NCBI GenBank assembly: GCA_963932465.1
Contig: OZ010800.1
Span: 31,746,852-31,810,851 of the forward strand
Origin: Maratus speciosus
Taxonomy: Eukaryota > Arthropoda > Arachnida > Araneae > Salticidae
Direction of reading: 5' to 3'
Length of the DNA stretch: 64,000 bases
In this document: in pieces, positions 56,306 through 64,000 of the stretch
How the letters are laid out: the number at the start of each line of letters is the position of its first letter
Position numbering within the stretch: the first letter of the stretch is position 1
Made by a program: the position numbers and the translations under genes
Notes under the pieces: generated by a model
Told to the model about the DNA's origin: nothing
Seen by the model: only the letters and a program-made list of their open reading frames with translations
The model's database searches: none

Positions 56306-56860
56306 ATGAGAAATGGTAAAGCGAGATTTGAACCCAACACTGAAGCATCTCTCGGAGTGCAACGAGAAAAAAGAGAATTTCGCACAAAATATGCCTATTT
56401 CGCATGTGGCAAGGAAGGGCATGTGAAGAAGTATTGTCCCAAATTGAATACAGTAAGACACGATGGAGGAAAAACTTCGAAAAGCTATCTTGAGAAAAAG
56501 GGTCTAAATGAAATTTGCTTGAATGTGAATATTCCGGTTGAAGGAACAGATGGGAGACTTATTAAGGTAGATCTAGGAATCGGTAACCAGAAGTTTCAGG
56601 GAATCACTGATAGTGGGGCGGAGATTACAGTGCTGTGGAAGTCGGTGGTGCCGGAAATTATATACAGTCATGTGTAAAAATATTCTTGAGACCCGCAATA
56701 GGGAGTCCTGTAGAAGCAAAGCTTGTTTCCGATCCGCTCGCTCTTCGGACAAAAGATGAGGTTATTCCGTATGTACTGATATAGGCTGCGGTAGTGGAAG
56801 GATTACACGAAGAAGCTTTCATCACTCCCAAGGTTTTCGCTCTGTTAAAAGTACAGCAGA
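56306..56860 (+). pseudogene. Zinc knuckle and protease of the Ty3/gypsy element
   Basis: Open frame 56306-56677. YAYFACGKEGHVKKYC is a CX2CX4HX4C knuckle whose first cysteine has become tyrosine. GITDSGAEITVL follows, the retropepsin active site with catalytic Asp in D-S-G. After the stop at 56677 the protein continues in another frame (VEAKLVSDPLALRTKDEVIPYVL, then AFITPKVFALL), the usual sequence downstream of the protease core. Frameshift near 56680 and an in-frame stop at ~56780. Confidence 0.8.
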
Positions 56861-56869
56861 AGTTATATT

Positions 56870-57735
56870 ATGTGTGTATTTAGGGGTATGTATTTAGGGG
56901 ATGAGGTAAATATCACCCCTGTTGAAGAAAACAAAGAAAATCCTGTATTCAATATGGAGGGAATGTGTCCAGAAGGAAAACTGGAAACAAATATAAATAT
57001 TGAAGATGAAGACAAAAAAGTTTCAGATTTGAAACTGATTCCTACTCCGGTCGAGGCAGCTGTTTTGCCCGAAAATGTTGGTAACGAGGACCAGAAGGAA
57101 AGTCCTTCAGTTTCACGAGCGCAACTGTTGAAAAGGAGCAATTGGCGTGTTCTACATTAGAAAAATGCTTTGAAGATGCAAAGCGGCAGAAGAATAATTA
57201 TTGGGTAGAAGGCGGTTTGTTGTATCATAGAGGCAAAGTTGGAGGAAAAATGTATGTTCAACTTGTTGTACCTGGCTGTAGAAGACAAGAAATTTTCAGA
57301 TTAGCACATGAAACACCAACTGGTGGACACTTAGCTGCCAAGAAAACAAGAGATATGATTGCTATGTCGTTTTGGTGGGAAGGAATGCCAAAAGAAGTAA
57401 ATAAACTATGCGCTGCTTGTCATGATTGTCAAATTTGCAGAAAAACAAAAGTAACAGACAGAGCACCTATTGAAGCGGTCGGAAGACCAGAACTCCCATT
57501 TCAAGTAGTAAATGCATATATTTTAGTACCAGTTGAGTCAAAGTTTTCTCGAGGCCATCGGTATTCTGGCTTTTATGGATCAACGAGTTTATTGAAATGT
57601 TTGTTAGAACTGGAATTCCTAGAGTGATTGCCATGGACAATGGAGGAAATTTTGCTTCAAAACTGACAAAAGAACTTTTGAAACGATTGGGGTTTGCAGC
57701 TTTTGACATGAAAAAAAGCAAGCTTGAGAATTAAA
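56870..57735 (+). pseudogene. Integrase of the Ty3/gypsy element, core deleted
   Basis: After an acidic spacer (56870-57160), the frame 57142-57627 encodes LEKCFEDAKRQ, YWVEGGLLYHRGKVGG and then the HHCC zinc finger (RLAHETPTGGH ... CAACHDCQIC). DRAPIEAVGRPELPFQVVN follows. The first catalytic Asp motif (normally VNxD) reads VNAYIL, so it is lost. SRGHRYSGFYGS is followed by a deletion, and the frame shifts to WINEFIEMFVRTGIPRVIAM with DNGGNFASKL (second Asp). It ends at LGFAAFDM; the Glu region and C-terminal tail are absent. Dead. Confidence 0.85.
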
Positions 57736-58396
57736 TAAGCATGCAAAATGTAGAAGAAAATGTAAAATCATAAACAAATGAAATACTTAAAAGTTAATTG
57801 AAAGAGAAATATTCTGACAAAAGTGTTATTAGTGGAAATTTTCCAGAAATAACATTTGAAGAGTTTATTAAGTATTATGAAATTAAAAAAGAAAAAAGAA
57901 GATATATGATTGAGCAAGAAATTAGGGATGAATTTGAAGCAATTGAAAAAATGTTTGGCTTTGATGAATGTTTTAATATTGTCAAATATTCTGAAGAGAA
58001 TATTGATGATGAAGATAAGATGGAAACTAAATCAAAGACTCCGGAGCATGTTAATCGTGTTTATGAAGTCAAAATGGAAGACGTTGAGGAAGATATTGAT
58101 TATAAAAATAAAAGTAATTGATACTATAAATATGAGAAAAAAAAATGATGAAAAGCATTTTTTTAGAAGAAAAAAGATCTAGTAACAAAAATTTAATGAA
58201 AGAAAGAGAAATGAAAGATACTGTTGAATCAGTTAAAGTAAAGAAAGGAAAAGGTATTCAATTTTGCCTTAAGTTGTATTGTAGCATTTTGGAGACACTA
58301 AAAATTGTGAAAGAAGCTGTAAAGTATGATATTTTCTTCAGAAGATTAAACAAGAAAGTAAATGCAACATTGACACTGAGGGTAAAGAAGTTATAG
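57736..58396 (+). CDS. Unknown Lys/Glu-rich reading frames inside the retroelement
   Basis: Two overlapping frames, 57798-58121 (107 aa) and 58145-58396 (83 aa), lie where the integrase end and most of the reverse transcriptase should be. The first is acidic and Lys-rich (EEFIKYYEIKKEKRR, IRDEFEAIEKMFGFDE, EDKMETKSKTPEHVN); the second is basic. I see no RT motif (no YxDD, no LPQG-like block). The purine-rich text could be an inserted host or foreign fragment. I do not recognise it; it may not be translated. Confidence 0.3.
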
Positions 58397-58950
58397 TTTC
58401 CTTTAAGGACTTGTACCTTGCAAAGCCTCTGACCTATATGACTAGAAAAACTATTCCAAATGATATTCCATGGCCAGAAGATGCTGAAAAGTCGTTCAAT
58501 AAGTTAAAGGAAAGCTTAAGTGAAGTTACAAACCTTTATGCCCTGTAAAGGACTGACTGAAAGACATGTCCTAATCGTCCGAAATAAACACCGATGCTTC
58601 CATATCTGGTATTGGTGCCTGTTTAATTCAAAGGGACAAAGACGGCATGTTAAAGCCCATAACCGTTGTCAGTCAAAAGCTTACTCCAACTCATTCATAG
58701 TGGAGCACAACTGAAAGAGAAGCATAAGCTGTAATCTGGGCACTTTCGAGATTCGAAATGTGGACTTATGGGACATCCATAATATTGCATACGAATCATA
58801 ATCCCTTAAAATACGTAACAGAGGGAACTCCTAAGAACGCTCGATTATAGAGAAGGTCGTTGGCAATATCTCCCTATCAGGTATATATTGTTCATGAACA
58901 CGGAAGTACTAATACAGTTTTAGATGCTTTATCTAGCTTTTATCAGTAGG
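58397..58950 (+). pseudogene. End of RT plus RNase H, downstream of integrase
   Basis: AKPLTYMTRKTIPNDIPWPE and AEKSFNKLKESL are the thumb/connection segment that follows a Ty3/gypsy reverse transcriptase. With frame changes, TDASISGIGACLIQRDKDG, then VVSQKLTPTHS, TEREA.AVIWALSRFEMW, ILHTNHNPLKY and finally YQVYIVHEHGSTNTVLDALS give RNase H from its first catalytic aspartate to its end. It degrades the RNA strand during cDNA synthesis. It lies after the integrase, not before it. Multiple stops. Confidence 0.85.
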
Positions 58951-59216
58951 AAAAAAATCTATTTATGTATATATCTTGTATTATTTTATTATTATACATT
59001 GCATCATGTGTATTTCTAATATGTATATTTTCAGTATGTAGTGTATAAAGATTTATATATCTAAGTAGTTTAAGTAAATGCTCTCGATGGGACAGGTAAA
59101 GGACTTTTTATTTAGGACTTTTAAATAGGAATTTTGAAGTAAGACTTTTGTTACGACTTTTAAATGTAGTTTCACAATGTGGGACATCGTCCAACATGTG
59201 GAAACTGGAGGGAAGG
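58951..59216 (+). other. 3' untranslated region and polypurine tract
   Basis: AT-rich, ending in TGGAAACTGGAGGGAAGG (59199-59216) directly before the TGTG of the 3' LTR, which fits a plus-strand priming polypurine tract. Confidence 0.7.
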
Positions 59217-59523
59217 TGTGAAAGTCGCCTATAATCCGAGGTCCAAAGACTTTTTAGGAAACTCGGAATGGCAACAGTCAGAGACAGAGACAGACGATGT
59301 AATCTTGAGTGTGCGAATTTGTGGATATGTTCGAAAAGTCACTGGAAAAAAATATATGTAATCCTGAAGCGTAATATTATGTAATAATATACTATGTGTG
59401 TGTGTGTAACTGTGTTCGTCTAATGTACATAAACTTATTTAATCATATCACTGCTTAGATCTCACTGCTTTAATCAAGTCTTGTCTTCTTTCTTCACCAA
59501 TATCATGGAACTCGAACCAGCCA
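59217..59523 (+). repeat. 3' LTR of the plus-strand Ty3/gypsy element
   Basis: Matches 54789-55093. It carries a shorter (GT)n, and near 59457 an extra AGATCTCACTGC duplication. No convincing target-site duplication could be read outside the two LTRs. Confidence 0.85.
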
Positions 59524-60360
59524 TGAGAATTAGTAGAATATTTTCTCATGTCGGTGACTTTTTAAGTGATCTCAATAGAACTGTTCCTTTCTTGTGTTAA
59601 GAAGAACCTTGAACAATAGGATGCCGGTATTGCACTCTGGGAGGAAAAAGGCTTTGTTTAAAAATGACCGCTGTGGTCAAAATATCACCTTAGTGAAATG
59701 TGCAGGACGAATTCGTGTTTCCACGATTGAGATCCAATAATGGGTCAGATTATGAGGGCTTGAATTTGAGTGGGGCGATAAACCATACACGATTTTTGAA
59801 TGGGTTTGAAAAGAGGTAAGAGAGTGAGTTCAGAAAAAGTCTCGGTTGGGAGATCAACCTCTCTTGGATCTAGAGGAGGATGCTGTGGATTTAGCATCCT
59901 TTTAACGTGAGATGATACAAGGTTCTGAAAGAGAATCACAGGAGTTCGAAACGAACGTCCGCTGAACAATAATGAATGGTGAGAAATATCTTTCTGGAGA
60001 GACTAGAGTAGGCTAAACCATTTCAGCTTTTAAAAGGCTGTTTGTTAATGTTATTGGGCAATTAGTTCCAGTGTTTGTGCTCGTCTGTACTTATAGACAA
60101 TCTTATCTTTAAAATATTAATCCAGACACCGTTTCATAACTGGTGAATGTCACGAATTCATATTTCAACAAAATAATGTAAATAGTTCTTATTTTGTTTA
60201 TTAGTCAATAAAGGTTTGAATAACTACAAATAAATTGTTTACTAAAAAGGTGCATAAAACTTTATTAAAATATACCGTTACAAAATGAATGAACTGGTCT
60301 TTAAAACTTAAAAACCATTGATGTTAAAATCATAATGAAACAGAAAAAGATGATTCCTGA
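59524..60360. other. Unassigned, partly GC-balanced
   Basis: 59530-60010 is less AT-rich than its surroundings. It holds a 74-codon minus-strand frame (59745-59969) without any domain I know. Could be a decayed element or exon; not supported. Confidence 0.35.
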
Positions 60361-60463
60361 GATCTTTCGATCGCTAACGCGATCATTTTCAAAGGATACT
60401 TTCACTGGAATGTCGCATTCACTGAGCTATTTATACACCAGTCTGGGAAAAAGGGTCAGTCTA
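60361..60463 (-). other. Putative 3' end of the Penelope-like fragment, stem-loop
   Basis: The palindrome GATCGCTAACGCGATC (60369-60384), followed on the minus strand by GAAAGATC, lies just downstream of the GIY-YIG frame. A stem followed by GAAA recalls the hammerhead-like motif of Penelope-like elements, but the CUGAUGA box is not intact. Confidence 0.3.
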
Positions 60464-60901
60464 TTATTTGTTGGGGGTGTCTATGAAGTTGTTTCGTTCC
60501 AATGCTGAAGTGTTAGATATTTTCAAAATGTTAAACCAGATTTGAGGTATATCATAAGACAAAACATCGTTACATAGGTTATTTTCTTTACTTAAAATTT
60601 CCAACGATTCCCTAATTCTTAAAGTATAATGATCAAATGTAGGTAAAATAACTCTTGCTTTTTCGAAATCTAATTTTAAATTTTGGCGTTTTTTTAACCT
60701 GGAAAGTGCTGCAGATGGTCTGTTAAACTTGATATCTCTCATGTGCTCCCCCAACCTTTCTTTAAATTTTCGAGTGGTCATACCTATGTAGTTTAACTCC
60801 TTCTGATTTTCCGTTTGAAATGGGATAGAATAATAGTGAACAATAATAATAATAGTAAACAATTTATTTGTAGTTATTTTAACGCAAGGTAAATTTGTCA
60901 T
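60464..60901 (-). pseudogene. Penelope-like element GIY-YIG endonuclease fragment
   Basis: A 145-codon minus-strand frame. From about residue 37 it reads NYIGMTTRKFKERLGEHMRD, the YIG-x(5-8)-R core of a GIY-YIG nuclease, which carries the catalytic Arg and the conserved EH. IKFNRPSAALSRL and a late RESLEI with the metal-binding Glu follow, then NNLCNDVLSYDIPQIW. That order is the C-terminal endonuclease of Penelope-like retroelements, which nicks the target for reverse transcription. The first ~30 codons look like unrelated readthrough. The GIY strand is degraded. No reverse transcriptase lies upstream, so this is a 5'-truncated copy, the usual state for such elements. Confidence 0.8.
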
Positions 60902-61781
60902 TCCACTCTGAGCTCATTTGAGTTCTATGTTTTTCAATAAAGGTTTGATCTTAAGATTCAAAAGAAAGGTGTGTCTAAGGCTACCATCAAACTCAAAATT
61001 CGATTGGCATGCCACGGACTTTTTACAGACCATTTAAAACATAGATATGATACACGATAAGGGTCTTAATTCCGAAGAGCAGCTCGCCTCCCGAGCTGTC
61101 TTTTGGGACGTCTGTGCACTCTGCTTCGTAACGTCAAAATCCTGGATTTGGCATCTTGCATCGTGTATATATTTCGCAAAAAATTCAAGTACCTTGAAGA
61201 GTCTAGAGTGGGTTTCAAGTCTCTGTGAGTTATGGATTCTTGAAGGTTGAAAGATATAAAGTTACAAGCGTTTATACTATCTCAAAACTCATTAGCAGAA
61301 AAAAATAAGACCTCTTGAAGAAATTTATGGTAGGGCATCTGGATTGCATTCTTTTAAAAGCAACTTATATGAGGGGCAATTACGATTTGTATATAGCTTT
61401 CTAATTAGCCCGGTTTTAAACAAAGATTTCTACACATAAACTCCATGTAAGGTGTTACAGCTTGTTACGAGAGCTAACTCCCTATTATGATATTTATTTA
61501 TTTTCTATGATATCATGATATAAATATTTTAATCCAGCGGTCCGCTTAGTATCAATACAATTCTAAAGAATTTTCGTGGAAAATATTTTTGCAAAACACA
61601 GAATTCCTCCCATAGAGTAGTATGGGTTAGACATTTTCAAATTGGATCTTTTAGAAATAGGAGGAATTTGCTGATATTTTCACTGATACATATTTTCTAT
61701 TGAAAAACCTAGATATTTTATATAAAACATCACATTTTTTTTTAATATAATATTAGTTAAAACTGAAATTTTATGTAAGCT

Positions 61782-61830
<49 letters not shown>

Positions 61831-61904
61831 TTGCTCATAAAAATATCAAAAAGTTGTAGAAATGAAATTATAAAAGTATGCGGAAAAGCTTGAAAAAATA
61901 CTTG
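60902..61904. other. Unassigned, with A-run
   Basis: 60902-61260 is less AT-rich and may be further upstream sequence of the Penelope-like element, but no RT motif could be read. A ~47-base A-run occupies ~61781-61827. Confidence 0.4.
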
Positions 61905-62700
61905 CCAACTCGGCCTACAGGCACAGGTAGATTTTGAAATTAGTTACTACTTTCACCAACAAAAACTTTAAAAATAACTTTAAAAAAAAGAAAAAAAACT
62001 TAAATGCAACCTTATATAGAGCATCTCTGTGGGTTGTCAAAAATTTTCATCACTTCAACTATACTTTTTTATCGCCTTAGTGGAGGATTAATGGAGATGC
62101 GATGTCCTTTCTTCTACAACACCTCCCCTTACTTTTTTCTGCAACAATTCGTTTTATTAAAAATTTGTCAATATAAAAGTTGTAGATATTATTAAGAAGA
62201 TGGATTTAAATGGATTTGATTTCTTAGGAACTGACGAAGTTATGAATTTTATGAATTTTAAAACCCTATTTTCTCCCCTTCAGTCCATTTTTAATGACGT
62301 CAAAATCTGTCGCACATAAATTTTAGGAAATTTTCCTAGAAGTAATAATAAATTTTAACTATTCGATTCGTATCATAATTATGAAGTTATGGAGTTTTTT
62401 CTGTTTTCACAAAACCCTTACCTATTTTCGCGCCCTTTGCTCGATTTTGCCCGTTCACGAACTTGACCGAGATTTTCAGCCCCTTGATTTTATGTATCAG
62501 TTTGAAAGAGATTTGTACAGAATTAGGAAGTTATTGTGTCCATAAAAAAGGGATATAGATATATAGACATATAAAGTTTTGAACTGGGGATGGTTTTAGT
62601 TTCTATGTGTCATGATCGACGTGCACTGCAATTTTTTTTCAGAAATTTCAACATAGTGGATAATGTAACAGGCAGTGTTTCTTACGAAATCTATCTAAAA
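61905..62700 (-). repeat. Inverted partial copy of the 48.8-52.8 kb family
   Basis: Read on the minus strand from 62700: an AGATAGATTTCGTAAG-like end, CATGATCG, a degraded GGACACAATAACTTC unit, ACTGATACATAAAATCAAGG, CTCGGTCAAGTTCGT, TTTTGTGAAAACAGAAAA and CATAACTTCGTCAG. It is collinear with 48828-49500. It ends with the AATCTACCTGTGCCTGTAGG block matching 52760-52785. The ~325-bp array is absent from this copy. Confidence 0.8.
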
Positions 62701-64000
62701 GTGTAGGATTCATTACTTGCTGATAGACATAAATCGCCATAAAGATAAATAAACGTGCAGAAATAAACCAATTTCTTCCGTTACACAAACAATCAGACAT
62801 TTCAATTAGCCATGAATCTTTTTAAATGATAATTTGTTCAGCCTTGAAAATCCTGTGATTAAGAAAATTACTTTTGAGTGGCTAATTTAGATTTGTTACT
62901 ATTCTTTATTTCATAATGTAAACTATTTATTCTTTCTGGAAATTGCAGATATCGGAGAAAGAGCGCATATAAAAAGCTCTCATAATACATCTTAAATATG
63001 TGTCAATTAAATATCTTCAAATGTCGGTTCATCTTCATTTAATAATACATGAATAACTCCTTTACTTAAAGGATACAGAAGTCGTCATAGATTGTAGAAT
63101 ACAATTACTTCTGAAAATGAAAATGGGAGGAGGTTCAAAATATAGTCAGAGGATACCATTTGGATAATACATAACAAGTAGAGTTGCTATGAAAGGATAA
63201 GTGGCCTGAAAAAGGGTAAGTCCCAATTTACTTACCTATTAAAGAGGAATATATTTATTGTTAAATAAAGTTAATATTTATCGCGTAAATAAATCATCGT
63301 ATTCACGTCCATTTAAGGGGATTCAAAATCCTATCACTTGCGCGCATTGAAAGTGTGATGCAGTAATTGTAGAAAGTGTACCGATGAGTTAGCTATCTCT
63401 TCTATTATGGAGCTTAATGTCTTCGACAGACACACGCATACAGAGAGTCAAATTCTTTCTTTTATAGATATAAATTCGAATAAATTTTAAAATACAGTTT
63501 ATATAACCTTTTGCAACTTTAAACGATTACGAAGTTCCATTTTCTGGAGTTAATGTTATGAGATTAAATTTATTAGGTTAAAATGTGGATTGTGGAACTT
63601 TGAAGAGATTTAAGTAAAATAATTTAAATTTCATCAAACATTTAAACTCAAACTAAACCTGTCAAATAAATTAAAACTGTGAACTTTATATTTTTGTTGC
63701 GGTTTATAAAGAGGTGGAATTATATTATACCTCATCTTCATAATAAACGTTTTGTAATTACGCTCGTTATGTGCATTCATGCAATTGAAATGCAACTAAA
63801 AATTTTAATTTTATTTTAGTATTATATGGAACTTAGTAGAGATAAGAAAGTTTTGCACATTCTCTGTTTAAAACGTATAAAAATTCATAAGTAAATTAGA
63901 CAATAAGAAAGTTGAATTAATAAAAAGAAAAGTGCCAGTTAAACTGATGGCATTGGGCTCACAGCCTGTTCATACTAATTATACATTATACTCTTATTTT
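62701..64000. other. AT-rich stretch, nothing recognised
   Basis: No gene-like frame, array or palindrome that I can support. Confidence 0.5.

Noticed and set aside
56863..57141. Minus-strand 92-codon frame
   Set aside because: Antisense shadow of the acidic spacer of the plus-strand retroelement.

Overview
This window looks like animal nuclear DNA, most likely from an arthropod and probably a spider or another chelicerate. It is strongly AT-rich, I found no intact host protein-coding gene, and almost everything I can identify is a mobile element, a palindromic MITE or a satellite array. The spider guess rests on the style of the two Ty3/gypsy Gag/Pol remnants and on the repeat types. It is inference, not proof.

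Layout. 1-6700: AT-rich DNA with an internally deleted mariner (about 1413-2101) and two TTAA-flanked MITEs (3240-3447, 5563-5799). 6706-8462: a palindromic Tc1-like element with a tRNA-derived SINE inside it. 9070-13760: a dispersed duplication flanking a nest of two Tc1-type elements, then a repeat with GGGTTCCGTAC ends. 13856-17493: a minus-strand Ty3/gypsy element with a 3' LTR and an internal deletion across RT/RNase H. 17500-23320: mostly empty, with one recent 225-bp tandem duplication. 23325-26858: a long hairpin element interrupted by a second foldback element that sits between 3-bp duplications. 27255-28790: two palindromic MITEs. 28535-38155: a satellite-rich island holding three different tandem arrays, a second SINE, a hAT-like MITE with an 8-bp target duplication and four TTAA MITEs locked into a ~640-bp satellite unit. 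The island is bracketed by inverted copies of a short motif. 39400-43740: more arrays and a hAT-like MITE.

44340-47939: the most interesting object. It is a 3.6-kb element with ~275-bp, highly similar terminal inverted repeats around one decayed minus-strand gene. The gene belongs to an animal protein family I know only as 'uncharacterized'. Each inverted repeat carries a near-perfect CTCF-type motif, and the two motifs converge.

48152-52430: another CACTG-ended MITE and a ~3-kb foldback unit packed with ~325-bp and ~170-bp tandem repeats. 54789-59523: a plus-strand Ty3/gypsy element with two LTRs and the unusual order Gag-protease-integrase-RT/RNase H. 60464-60901: a GIY-YIG fragment of a Penelope-like element. 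61905-62700: an inverted partial copy of the 48.8-kb foldback family.

The genes do not form a pathway. They are independent, mostly dead selfish elements. The recoverable biology is how they nest, invert and get amplified as satellites. Family names come from my reading of motifs, not from database searches.
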